This document shows, one piece after another, positions 33,996-42,073 of a stretch of 44,131 nucleotides of DNA; positions within the stretch are counted from its first letter, which is position 1; every line of letters starts with the position of its first letter. The notes below the pieces were generated by a model. That model searched no databases. It had not been told where the DNA came from and was given only the letters and a program-made list of their open reading frames with translations. The position numbers and the translations under genes are program-made. The DNA is from Candidatus Peregrinibacteria bacterium CG_4_9_14_0_2_um_filter_41_14 (GTDB lineage Bacteria; Patescibacteriota; Gracilibacteria; UBA1369; UM-FILTER-41-14), in the NCBI GenBank assembly GCA_002788755.1, contig PFRW01000051.1:1-44131 (forward strand), in the 5' to 3' direction.

Positions 33996-35462
33996 ATGAA
34001 GTTAAATCTCCTCAAAACATATACTACAGCTGATGCAATCCTTTTGCCTCTATTTGAAAACAAACTTAAAGACGCCATCGACCAACTACCAGCCACCCTC
34101 CAAAAACAAATAGCCCATTTAGTAGACCATAAAGTCACCGGCAAACGCGGCGATATCGAAGTTTTTCACACCGCCACCGGCAAAACCAACGTCAGTATCT
34201 ATTTTATTGGCCTAGGCGAAAAAGCCAAACTTGACTCCGAACAACAAAAGTTAATGGGCGCCAAAACCGCTCAGGCCATCAAAAAATACAAATACGACAA
34301 AGTTGCCATTTTCCCCATCAACAAAAAAGAAAACATTAAAATCATGCACTTTTTTGCCCTCGGCTTTTTACTTGGCAGCTACAAATTCGACACCTACATC
34401 AACGACAAAAAAAAGAAACAACACATCTATAAAGAAATCCAAGTAATAAGCCCCGACAGCAAACTCACCAATACCGAATTTGACGAACTAAACACAATCA
34501 CCCAAGCAATTTATTACACACGTGATTTAGTTAACACACCGCCCAACGAACTCACTCCTACGCAATTAGGAAAAGAAGCACTCGCAATCGGCAAACTGTC
34601 TCGCCAAATTAAAGTCACCATTTTTGACGACAAACTACTCAAAAAACACAAAATGGGCCTAATTTTAGGCGTTGGTGCCGGCAGCCACGAAGAAAGCCGT
34701 CTAATTTTTATGGAATACAAAAACAAACCAACTAACAAAAAACCATTGTTAATTGTTGGCAAAGGCGTAACTTTTGATGCTGGCGGCTTAAACATCAAAC
34801 CAACCAACAATATCGAAGATATGAAAAGCGACATGGCCGGTGCCGCCAGTGTTCTCGGACTAATGCAAATTTTAGCAAAACTAAAACCAAATCTACACGT
34901 AGTTGGTGTTATTTCATCTGCCGAAAATCTTCTCGGTGACAAAGCCATGAAACCGGGTGATATCCTAACCGCCTACAACGGCGAAACCGTCGAAATCACC
35001 AACACCGATGCCGAAGGCCGCCTCGTCTTAGCCGACGCCCTTGCCTACAGTACCAAAAAATATAATCCCGAAATAATTGTAGATATCGCCACCTTAACCG
35101 GCGCCTGCATTGCTGCCATTGGCTTCCAAATAACCGGTGTTGTCAGCAACAACGATAAACTCTACAACAAACTAGAAACCGCCAGCAAAAACTGTGCCGA
35201 CCTAATTTGGCATCTCCCCCTAACTCAACACTTTCAGGATAAAGTCGCCAGCGACATCGCCGACTACAAAAACTGGACCGCCGGTGTAAACGCCGGTGCC
35301 AGCATGGGTGCCGCCTTCCTCGAAAAATTCATCAACAACCACAATTGGGCCCATTTAGACATCGCCGGCTCCAGCTGGACCCCCGAAAACACACCCACGT
35401 CTCACCAAGGCGCCACCGGTGTCCCCGTCCACATGCTTTGGGAACTGATTAAGCAATATTAA
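33996..35462 (+). CDS. pepA: Leucyl aminopeptidase, M17 family
   Basis: A cytosolic dizinc aminopeptidase. The 488 residues show an N-terminal macro-like domain (about 1-165) and the catalytic domain: DLVNTPPNELTP, LLIVGKGVTFDAGGLNIKP (Lys and first Asp ligands), MKSDMAGAASVLG (Asp ligand), the signature NTDAEGRLVLADAL (Asp and Glu ligands, Arg), and DIATLTGACIAAIG. All metal ligands are present. The N-terminal domain is Lys/Asn/Ile-rich, as expected for a plus-strand gene here. The 137-base divergent spacer upstream holds the extended -10 promoter on the other strand; I see no convincing plus-strand promoter. Confidence 0.95.
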   Translation: MKLNLLKTYTTADAILLPLFENKLKDAIDQLPATLQKQIAHLVDHKVTGKRGDIEVFHTATGKTNVSIYFIGLGEKAKLDSEQQKLMGAKTAQAIKKYKYDKVAIFPINKKENIKIMHFFALGFLLGSYKFDTYINDKKKKQHIYKEIQVISPDSKLTNTEFDELNTITQAIYYTRDLVNTPPNELTPTQLGKEALAIGKLSRQIKVTIFDDKLLKKHKMGLILGVGAGSHEESRLIFMEYKNKPTNKKPLLIVGKGVTFDAGGLNIKPTNNIEDMKSDMAGAASVLGLMQILAKLKPNLHVVGVISSAENLLGDKAMKPGDILTAYNGETVEITNTDAEGRLVLADALAYSTKKYNPEIIVDIATLTGACIAAIGFQITGVVSNNDKLYNKLETASKNCADLIWHLPLTQHFQDKVASDIADYKNWTAGVNAGASMGAAFLEKFINNHNWAHLDIAGSSWTPENTPTSHQGATGVPVHMLWELIKQY

Positions 35463-35496
35463 TTTCACTACCGCAATTATATTTTGTAAGATCAAA

Positions 35497-35525
35497 TTGC
35501 CGCATGGCATTTTAAAGCATACAAT
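35497..35525 (+). promoter_or_regulatory. Promoter of the DUF3006-like small gene
   Basis: TTGCCG (35497-35502), 17-base spacer, TACAAT (35520-35525). The predicted start near 35532 leaves a leader of about 17 bases before the ATG at 35549. Confidence 0.55.
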
Positions 35526-35548
35526 AAAGCCTTCATTTAAACAGTAGT

Positions 35549-35755
35549 ATGCAAGCCACAATTGCCGAATTTCAAGAAACAAACGCCATCGTGCAACTAA
35601 CCGAAACTGGTCATCGCTTTGCCTTCCCCATCAAACTTTTACCGGATGACATCAGCACCGGCGACGAAATCGAACTCCGTATCATTACCAAAAAGGATAT
35701 TGAAGCTGACAAAATCAAAAACATGAAACAACTGCTTCAAGAACTAATTAACTAA
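35549..35755 (+). CDS. 68-aa DUF3006-like small protein
   Basis: A small soluble protein. ATIAEFQETNAIVQLTETGHRFAFPIKLLPDDISTGDEIELRI follows the DUF3006 pattern (a short beta-barrel-like unit in which a sequence ending LP..-GD- is conserved), then a short Lys-rich helix. Function unknown. Supported as a real gene by a well-spaced promoter before it and a terminator after it. Confidence 0.7.
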   Translation: MQATIAEFQETNAIVQLTETGHRFAFPIKLLPDDISTGDEIELRIITKKDIEADKIKNMKQLLQELIN

Positions 35756-35763
35756 TCAACACA

Positions 35764-35795
35764 AAAGACCTTTCCAACTAAGGAAGGGCCTTTTT
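35764..35795 (+). terminator. Intrinsic terminator between the small gene and rplY
   Basis: A 12-bp stem (AAAGACCTTTCC / GGAAGGGCCTTT, with one mismatch and one G-U pair), a loop of 6, then TTTTT. It lies between convergent genes and may also serve rplY, though the T-tract on that side is weaker. Confidence 0.8.
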
Positions 35796-35816
35796 AAAAT
35801 CTACAAAATACAATTA

Positions 35817-36476
35817 CTACTTTTCACCATCACCATCTTTTTTCTCATCTTCCGGTTCACCCGCTGCAATTGCTGCTGCTTCAATTTCTTCCGGTGTCAA
35901 ACCTTCATCAGCAACTTCTTCCTCTGCACGTGGAGCAGATACTGTAACAATCGTTGATTCAGCATCTTCAAGCAACTCAACATCATTTGGAATGACTAAA
36001 TCACTAATATGAATTGCCATATGGAAATCAGCAAGGACACTAATATCAACTTCGAAATAACTTGGGATCTTGTTTGGTAAACATTTAACTTCAATTTCAG
36101 TCATTTGTGGTGTTAATGTACCGCCCAAACCTCTTACGGCAGGAGCTTCACCAACAAATTCAATAGGTACCATGGCAGTAATTGCCTCTTTAAGATTCAC
36201 TTTATAAAAATCTACATGTCTAATTTGATCTGTAACAGGATGAAATTGTAATTCCTTAAACAAAACAGAAACAACGTCTCCATCAATCTCTAAATCAACA
36301 ATAGTTGTTTCACCAGCTTTAAGATAAGCCTTTCGTACCAATTCATACGGCATTACTACGCTTACACTTTCAAACCCATGACCATAAACCACACCAGGCA
36401 ACTGACGATCCTTGCGATAATCCTTAGCTTTAATACTTAAATCCCTTTTTTGGGCTGAAAGAGCAACTTGTACCAT
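35817..36476 (-). CDS. rplY: 50S ribosomal protein L25 (CTC/TL5 type)
   Basis: Binds 5S rRNA. The 219 residues have the L25 N-terminal domain (LSAQKRDLSIKAKDYRKDRQLPGVVYGHG, then VLFKELQFHPVTDQIRHVDFYKV) and the C-terminal TL5/CTC beta domain (VPIEFVGEAPAVRGLGGTLTPQMTEIEVKCLPNKIPSYFEVDIS). An acidic, Ala/Glu-rich tail of about 35 residues ends the protein, as in many CTC proteins. It stands as a single gene behind its own promoter. Confidence 0.95.
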   Translation of the reverse strand: MVQVALSAQKRDLSIKAKDYRKDRQLPGVVYGHGFESVSVVMPYELVRKAYLKAGETTIVDLEIDGDVVSVLFKELQFHPVTDQIRHVDFYKVNLKEAITAMVPIEFVGEAPAVRGLGGTLTPQMTEIEVKCLPNKIPSYFEVDISVLADFHMAIHISDLVIPNDVELLEDAESTIVTVSAPRAEEEVADEGLTPEEIEAAAIAAGEPEDEKKDGDGEK

Positions 36477-36508
36477 AACATTCTTCTTAAATTATCAAAA
36501 GCAGGCGG

Positions 36509-36537
36509 ATAGTAACCAAAAACATATAAAAGAGCAA
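36509..36537 (-). promoter_or_regulatory. Candidate rplY promoter
   Basis: Minus strand: TTGCTC (36537-36532), 17 bases, TACTAT (36514-36509). The start site would be about 26 bases before the ATG. Confidence 0.4.
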
Positions 36538-36555
36538 TAGAAAATTAAGGCAAGT

Positions 36556-36584
36556 TTGTACAAAACCTAAAAATAATATACAAT
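36556..36584 (+). promoter_or_regulatory. Promoter of the coiled-coil/asparaginase/ybaB/mltG unit
   Basis: TTGTAC (36556-36561), 17 bases, TACAAT (36579-36584). The predicted start is about 22 bases before the ATG at 36613. The -10 is identical to that of the DUF3006-like gene. Confidence 0.6.
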
Positions 36585-36612
36585 CACACAGACAAAATTC
36601 TTTACAAATTAT

Positions 36613-36915
36613 ATGGACCAAACACTTCACCCAACTTTGCAAAAACAAATCAAAAAACATTTAGGCCTAACGGATATTTCCAAATTAGATCAAAACATAC
36701 AAAATTTCATCTACGCCATCAACAAAAGCTACTCAACATGTGAAACAGAAACACATATCAGTACTAAAATAAAAGCATACCAACGCCAAATAAAAGAAAA
36801 CGAACGTCTTACCAAAGTAATGATTAGGCGAGAGTTAAAAATGCTCGAATTAAAAAAAGAAAATGAAACTTTAAATAACCAACTATCTAACCTCAAAAAT
36901 AATGAAAAAGCCTAA
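36613..36915 (+). CDS. 100-aa coiled-coil protein resembling a sensor-kinase N-terminal segment
   Basis: LHPTLQKQIKKHLGLTDIS at the start, then IQNFIYAINKSYSTCETETHIS, recall the N-terminal segment found before the kinase or GGDEF parts of many sensory proteins (HPLLxRQLKR..., then FLxxIxxxYxxxExD). The second half (MIRRELKMLELKKENETLNNQL) is a coiled coil like the linker before histidine-kinase domains. No kinase domain follows: the frame ends and asparaginase starts 14 bases inside its 3' end. It may be an orphan signalling adaptor or a remnant. Confidence 0.65.
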   Translation: MDQTLHPTLQKQIKKHLGLTDISKLDQNIQNFIYAINKSYSTCETETHISTKIKAYQRQIKENERLTKVMIRRELKMLELKKENETLNNQLSNLKNNEKA

Positions 36916-37903
36916 GATCTTACTATTATTTGCCGGTGGTACAATTGCAATGGTCAACAATTTAGAGAACACACTAGCCCCAGCCCCCTACGCCGAGGAA
37001 TTCACCAACTTAATCCCCGAATTAAACGACCACTTCAACATCGATAGCCAATTTATTACCAGCGTCGACAGCACCAATATTCAAATTACCCATTGGGAAA
37101 AAATTGCTACAATTATTGAAGCCAACATTAGCAATTATGACGGCTTTGTTGTAACCCACGGCACCGACACAATGAGCTTTACCTCTTCCGCCGTATCCTA
37201 TGCCTTACAAGACCTAGGCAAACCAGTAGTGTTCACCGGCGCCCAACTCCCTATTAGCCATTGGCGTACCGATGCAAAATTAAACCTTATCAACGCCATG
37301 GCAGTTGCCTCCATGAATTTAGGAGAAGTAGTCATTGCCTTTGGAAGTAAAATTCTGCGCGCTAACCGTTCAACTAAACAAAGCGAATCAGATTTTAGCG
37401 CTTTCGTTTCTAACAAATACCCATTTATTGGCAACATAAAATCAGAAATAACCCTAAACAGCTTTCACAAACCACGATCAAACAAAAAACCAACGCTTAA
37501 AGCTAATTTTGATGAAAATGTTGTCGTCCTCCCCATTATTCCCGGCCTCAACCCCAAACATTTTGACGCCCTCCTCAACAGCGGTGTTTCCGGAATCGTC
37601 ATTACCGCAGTTGGCGCAGGCAATATCCCTAATGGTGCCAAAACATTAACACCTAGTCTTGTTAAAGCCACCGAAATGGGCATCCCCGTCGTTATTGCCA
37701 CACAATGTAATCAAGGTACCGTTCATATGAATTTATACGAAACCGGTGTCGCCGCCTTTGACTCCGGCGCAATCTCCGGCCAAGATATGACACTAGAAGC
37801 AGCCACCACCAAACTAATGTGGGCACTCGGTCAAACCAAAGACCTCAACCAAATTCGCGAAATTATGGAAAAAAATATTGCCGGTGAGTTGACCGTAAAA
37901 TAA
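36902..37903 (+). CDS. L-asparaginase, type I-like
   Basis: Hydrolyses asparagine to aspartate and ammonia. The 333 residues contain LLLFAGGTIAM (first catalytic Thr), VVTHGTDTMSFTSSAVSY (second Thr-Asp pair), FTGAQLPISHWRTDAKLNLINA, and a C-terminal domain with VITAVGAGNIPNG and ATQCNQGTVHMNLYETG. No signal peptide, so it is cytosolic, as in type I enzymes. The archaeal tRNA amidotransferase subunit GatD shares the fold but carries an N-terminal extension that is missing here, and GatCAB genes are present. Overlaps the upstream gene by 14 bases. Confidence 0.9.
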   Translation: MKKPKILLLFAGGTIAMVNNLENTLAPAPYAEEFTNLIPELNDHFNIDSQFITSVDSTNIQITHWEKIATIIEANISNYDGFVVTHGTDTMSFTSSAVSYALQDLGKPVVFTGAQLPISHWRTDAKLNLINAMAVASMNLGEVVIAFGSKILRANRSTKQSESDFSAFVSNKYPFIGNIKSEITLNSFHKPRSNKKPTLKANFDENVVVLPIIPGLNPKHFDALLNSGVSGIVITAVGAGNIPNGAKTLTPSLVKATEMGIPVVIATQCNQGTVHMNLYETGVAAFDSGAISGQDMTLEAATTKLMWALGQTKDLNQIREIMEKNIAGELTVK

Positions 37904-37943
37904 TAAATCTCTATAGTTCACACAAAATTTAACAAACAAAATT

Positions 37944-38237
37944 ATGGGAGTATTTGATAAAGCAAAAGACTTATACAAAATGCAAAAGGAGGCTCGCAAA
38001 ATTAAGAAAAAACTAGCCAACATTCACATTGAAGCCGAAGCCGATGGTGTCGTCATTACCATTAACGGCGAACAAACCATAATCAAAACTGAAATCAAAG
38101 ACAAAAGCCTTTTAAGCGATCAACCAAAACTAGAAACAGCACTTACAACCGCCTTTAATAAAGCGATCAAAAAATCACAAGAAATTGCTGCCGAAGAAAT
38201 GAAAGATATTATGGGAAACCTTGGACTTAGCGGTTAA
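37944..38237 (+). CDS. YbaB/EbfC-family nucleoid-associated protein
   Basis: A small DNA-binding dimer. The 97 residues have the family layout: an N-terminal helix rich in Lys (FDKAKDLYKMQKEARKIKKKLANI), a central beta sheet (IEAEADGVVITINGEQTIIKTEI), and a C-terminal helix with ALTTAFNKAIKKSQEIAAEEM and GNLGLSG. It usually lies beside dnaX or recR; here it sits 40 bases after asparaginase and 26 before mltG. Confidence 0.85.
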   Translation: MGVFDKAKDLYKMQKEARKIKKKLANIHIEAEADGVVITINGEQTIIKTEIKDKSLLSDQPKLETALTTAFNKAIKKSQEIAAEEMKDIMGNLGLSG

Positions 38238-38263
38238 TTTGGCTTTATCCAAAAAATAAAAAT

Positions 38264-39256
38264 ATGAACTTTCACATCCGCAAAGTTAAACGTAAACCAC
38301 TGTGGCCCAAAATTACCGTCATTGCCGTTGTTGTTTTTATTGTCATCAAACTTCTTACAGGGGAATCTGTCCCAACTACAGTTACTTTCAACATTCCCCT
38401 AGGCACCAGCGGTAAAGAAATCGCCAAAAAACTGGATGATAATGACCTTATTGGTAGCCAAATTTTATTTAGATTAAAAGCTAAAGACTACCCGGCAATT
38501 CAAGCCGGCACCTTTTCTATTCCCAGCAACGCCAGCCCCGCCCAAATCCTTCAAATCATCACCCAACCCGCCGAAAACTTCCGACTAACCATCCCCGAAG
38601 GCTACACCATTGCCCAAATCGACCAAAAACTAACCGAACTCAATTTAATCAATAGCGGTGAATTTTTAGAATGCACCAAAACATGTCCCCTGCCTGCCGA
38701 CTTTTCTTACAGCCAATATTTAAGCAACAATCGTAACATAGAGGGCTTCCTCTTCCCCGATACATATTTTTTAAATCCCAAAGATTTTAACAGCGCCCAA
38801 TTTCTTAATCAGTTAATAAAAAACTTCACCACCCAAATTAACCAACTAAACATCACAAACCAAACAAACCACAATTTTTACGAAGTACTAACCATGGCCT
38901 CAATTTTAGAAAAAGAAATCAAAACCAAAGCCGACCTCCCCACCGTCTCCGGACTCCTGTGGAAACGTCTCGATAACGACTGGGCCATAGGCGCCGATGC
39001 CACTCTTCTATATACTCAAAACGACCGCACCCTCACTTATCAAGATCTCCAAGACAACAGCCCTTATAACACCCGTAAATTTAAGGGGTTACCACCAACT
39101 CCCATCAACAATCCCGGTCTTTCAACAATAAAAGCCGCCATGCAACCTATAGACTCCGAATATTGGTTTTACCTAACACCACCCAATTCGACCCAAGTAA
39201 TTTATGGTCGAACAAATGCCGAACACGAAGCTAACAAAACGCAATATCTACGCTAA
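38264..39256 (+). CDS. mltG: Endolytic murein transglycosylase MltG
   Basis: Cuts nascent glycan strands and sets their length. 330 residues: a basic cytoplasmic start, one membrane helix (about 16-30), a LysM-like segment (LTIPEGYTIAQIDQKL), and the YceG catalytic domain with NIEGFLFPDTYFLNP, MASILEKEI (catalytic Glu), DATLLYTQNDRTLTYQDL and SPYNTRKFKGLPPTPINNPG. All expected motifs are present. Its stop is four bases from the stop of the convergent FecR gene, with no terminator visible between them. Confidence 0.95.
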   Translation: MNFHIRKVKRKPLWPKITVIAVVVFIVIKLLTGESVPTTVTFNIPLGTSGKEIAKKLDDNDLIGSQILFRLKAKDYPAIQAGTFSIPSNASPAQILQIITQPAENFRLTIPEGYTIAQIDQKLTELNLINSGEFLECTKTCPLPADFSYSQYLSNNRNIEGFLFPDTYFLNPKDFNSAQFLNQLIKNFTTQINQLNITNQTNHNFYEVLTMASILEKEIKTKADLPTVSGLLWKRLDNDWAIGADATLLYTQNDRTLTYQDLQDNSPYNTRKFKGLPPTPINNPGLSTIKAAMQPIDSEYWFYLTPPNSTQVIYGRTNAEHEANKTQYLR

Positions 39257-39259
39257 ACG

Positions 39260-40537
39260 CTAAAGTTCTGCCTCTGCTTCTGCCGTTGGTGGCGCAGGTG
39301 GCGTTGTTACAATATCAACACCTTCTGCCACAGGCACTGTATACGTAAACGTAACGACTGTTGGTTCGCTTTTATTGCCATCAGCATCAATTGCCCGTAC
39401 TTCAAATTTATTTTCACCTTCAGCCAAATTGCCACCATCATATGTTGCAATATAGCGCCAAGATTTAGAACCGGCTTCATAACGTTGTAATACATAAGGC
39501 ACAGCACGACCATCTTCAAAGGAAGTAACTTCCAGTCTTTCTGTAGTAGCGCTTGTCGTCCCCTCAATTACAACAGAACCGGTACTCAAGCTTGCACCAA
39601 CAACCGGACTACTTACTAATGGCGCCGGCAAAGCACTTGTATCTGTTGCGGGTTCTTCATCCTCTGTAGCTGTCTCGTCTTCCACAGTTAACGTATCGTC
39701 AGGATTTTCGGTAACTGTTGGAGCTTCATCCGGTCCACCTACATTAGCCAACGGAGAATTGCCGGTAAAGCTCAAAACCAAAGCCGGATTTAAATCCAAG
39801 GCCACGTTCCAATCATACCAAGCCGATCTTTCAAACTGCTCGCTAATTGCGCCCAAAACTTCTGCCGCACTACGTGCCACAAAAGCATCCAACGCTGCCG
39901 GTGTTAATGTTAACTCTTGAGCAATACTAACAGGAACCGACTCCAAAACACGTTGTTCACCACCTTCAATTGTCTTTACTTCAACACTAACGCTACCAGA
40001 TAAAACACGCACATACTCAGGTAATTGCGCTTTCACATCAAACTTATTGCCTGTCGCTTTCACGTTCATATTCGCAGTCGAAACCACGTAATCATATTCC
40101 TTTGTTGGATCAGTTCCAAGAACAGAAGACCAAACTTCACCTCTATTTAAATTTAAATGAACTACTTCCTTACTATCACTACTCTCAACCTGATCAATTT
40201 CAAGTTCTGAATTTGGAGCTAATCTAATTTGCGTTGCATCAAAAAAGACTAAAACCGCTCGTGAAGAAGAACCGGTTCGAATAATATCACCCGCAAACAC
40301 CGGTTGACCCGGAATAATTTGTGTAAGTGGCGCATCCTCACCAAATGGCTCTACCGTTACTGACCCTTGCTCTAAATAAAGTGCCACCTTGGCATCATCA
40401 TTCCCCATGCTAAACAAATAGCCAACTCCTTTTACCAAAAAATACCCACCAACAAAAACAAGAACCAAAATAATTAAAGGGAATAAATAGGATTGTAAGC
40501 GTCGTTGACGTTTACGACGACGATAATACATAGTCAT
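39260..40537 (-). CDS. FecR-domain membrane-anchored surface protein
   Basis: 425 residues: an Arg-rich cytoplasmic start (YYRRRKRQRRLQ), one membrane helix (about 18-40), then a FecR-like domain (about 50-190: VALYLEQGSVTVE, GDIIRTGSSSRAVLVFFDATQIRLAPNSELEI, LNRGEVWSSV, VSTANMNVKATGNKFDV, VRVLSGSVSVEV). A Thr/Glu/Asp-rich linker and an Ig-like C-terminal domain (about 305-405) follow. In Gram-negatives FecR regulates iron-transport sigma factors, but stand-alone FecR domains on surface proteins are common, and no FecI-like gene is adjacent. An alternative start is Met3 at 40531. A good promoter lies 42-70 bases upstream. Confidence 0.85.
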   Translation of the reverse strand: MTMYYRRRKRQRRLQSYLFPLIILVLVFVGGYFLVKGVGYLFSMGNDDAKVALYLEQGSVTVEPFGEDAPLTQIIPGQPVFAGDIIRTGSSSRAVLVFFDATQIRLAPNSELEIDQVESSDSKEVVHLNLNRGEVWSSVLGTDPTKEYDYVVSTANMNVKATGNKFDVKAQLPEYVRVLSGSVSVEVKTIEGGEQRVLESVPVSIAQELTLTPAALDAFVARSAAEVLGAISEQFERSAWYDWNVALDLNPALVLSFTGNSPLANVGGPDEAPTVTENPDDTLTVEDETATEDEEPATDTSALPAPLVSSPVVGASLSTGSVVIEGTTSATTERLEVTSFEDGRAVPYVLQRYEAGSKSWRYIATYDGGNLAEGENKFEVRAIDADGNKSEPTVVTFTYTVPVAEGVDIVTTPPAPPTAEAEAEL

Positions 40538-40578
40538 AATTATATTTATTTTAAGGATAAACAGATCTTAACAAAGGA

Positions 40579-40607
40579 ATTCTATCGCAAAGAAACCCAA
40601 TTATCAA
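40579..40607 (-). promoter_or_regulatory. Promoter of the FecR-domain gene
   Basis: Minus strand: TTGATA (40607-40602), 17 bases, TAGAAT (40584-40579), just after the dnaA stop. The leader would be 35-40 bases. Confidence 0.55.
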
Positions 40608-40614
40608 ATCAAAG

Positions 40615-42027
40615 CTAAAGCCCCATCTCTCTTTTAATCGCACCAATATCTCGTACCAATTTTTGATCAACCTGCAACGAATCACAAATTTTACTATACG
40701 CATGCATTGCCGTTGTATGGTTTCTACCTCCCATTACATCGCCAATTTTTTCATACGCATAATCAAATTCATGTCGCATAATATACATCGAAATCTGCCT
40801 AGGAATCATAATTTCTCGACTTCGACGGTCCCCAATTAAATCGGATTTTGTCACATTAAAATAATCAGCAATTTTATCTAAAATTTCATCACTACTAGTA
40901 ATCGATTTTGGCGCTATCATCTCATTACCAAATTGATTAACCTCCTCCGTCCGCCCAAGCCGCTTTAAAATATCGCGCACATCATTAACCGATGCTGCCG
41001 AATTCTGCAATTTTGCCCGAGCAATTAACTGCATTAATACGCCCTCAAGCTCCCTAATATTATGATGACAATTAAACGCAATAAACTCCAAAACCTCTTT
41101 AGGTAACAACGCCTCCTGCTCCTGACACTTATTTTGCAAAATCGCCAAACGGGTCTCGTAATCGGGAATACTAACATCTACAATCATCCCCATTTCAAAT
41201 CGACTAACCAAACGATCTTCCAACCCCGCCAACTCTTTAGGCGGACGATCCGAACTTATAATAATTTGCTTATTACCATCGTAAAGCTCATTAAAAGTAT
41301 GAAAGAATTCCTCCTGCGTTTTGCCTTTATTAGCAAAAAATTGGATATCATCCAAAATCAAACAATCCGCATTCCGATACCGACGGTGAAAACTACGTGT
41401 GTCGTATTTTCTAATTGCATCCACAATTTCATTAGTAAATTTTTCTGCTGTGCCATAAACCACATTTACATCCGGGTGCATTCGTAACATTTCGTTACCC
41501 GTAGCTTGCAACAAATGTGTTTTGCCCAAACCAACACCACCATAAATAAACAAAGGATTATAAGCCGCCCCCGGGCGTCTGGCCACTGCCGAACAAGCCG
41601 CATGCGCCAAGCGATTATCCCCTCCCACCACAAAGTTTTCCAAATTATATTTAGGATTCAACATTTTACTAATCATTTCACCTGCCACTTTGACCTCCTG
41701 CCGATTTGGCATTTTGCGCACCTTCTTTTTTTGCGACTTCATCATCGTTTGCAAATCAACGCCCCTGCCATCCGCCACTAAAGACGTATCAATTTCAAAA
41801 TCGATCTCATAAATCGTATCATCCACCGCTTTTAATGCCGCTTTAATATCGTCTCGATACCGTTTCTGAAACCAATCCTTAGCAAAAATACTGGGCAAAC
41901 CAATAATTGCTACACCTTGCTCAATTTTTAAAATATTCGTGCCCTGAAACCACACTAAAAAATCCGCTTTCTTAATATTTTGTTGTAAAATATCTAGAGA
42001 CTTTCGCCAAATATCAGTTTGATTCAT
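40615..42027 (-). CDS. dnaA: Chromosomal replication initiator DnaA
   Basis: Opens the replication origin. The 470 residues have all four domains: domain I (IWRKSLDILQQNIKKADFLVWFQG), a linker, the AAA+ domain (Walker A GGVGLGKTH, Walker B CLILDDIQFF, sensor region IISSDRPPKELAGLEDRLVSRFEMG), and domain IV with the DnaA signature (MGGRNHTTAMHAYSKI). Placed between rseP and the FecR gene. dnaN is not adjacent, and I see no cluster of TTATCCACA boxes in the flanking gaps, so the origin itself is probably outside the window. Confidence 0.97.
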   Translation of the reverse strand: MNQTDIWRKSLDILQQNIKKADFLVWFQGTNILKIEQGVAIIGLPSIFAKDWFQKRYRDDIKAALKAVDDTIYEIDFEIDTSLVADGRGVDLQTMMKSQKKKVRKMPNRQEVKVAGEMISKMLNPKYNLENFVVGGDNRLAHAACSAVARRPGAAYNPLFIYGGVGLGKTHLLQATGNEMLRMHPDVNVVYGTAEKFTNEIVDAIRKYDTRSFHRRYRNADCLILDDIQFFANKGKTQEEFFHTFNELYDGNKQIIISSDRPPKELAGLEDRLVSRFEMGMIVDVSIPDYETRLAILQNKCQEQEALLPKEVLEFIAFNCHHNIRELEGVLMQLIARAKLQNSAASVNDVRDILKRLGRTEEVNQFGNEMIAPKSITSSDEILDKIADYFNVTKSDLIGDRRSREIMIPRQISMYIMRHEFDYAYEKIGDVMGGRNHTTAMHAYSKICDSLQVDQKLVRDIGAIKREMGL

Positions 42028-42073
42028 AAATAATACAGATGAAATCAGGAAGTAAACAGTACATTAACGCAAC

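Noticed and set aside
36902-37903. Archaeal GatD (Glu-tRNA amidotransferase) instead of asparaginase
   Set aside because: The N-terminal extension of GatD is missing, no GatE is nearby, and GatC/GatA are present.
39260-40537. FecR as the anti-sigma partner of an iron-uptake sigma factor
   Set aside because: No FecI-like sigma or TonB receptor is adjacent; the layout fits a surface protein with a FecR domain.
40538-42073. Replication origin next to dnaA
   Set aside because: The flanking gaps are 46 and 77 bases with only one loose TTTATCC match and no box cluster or dnaN.
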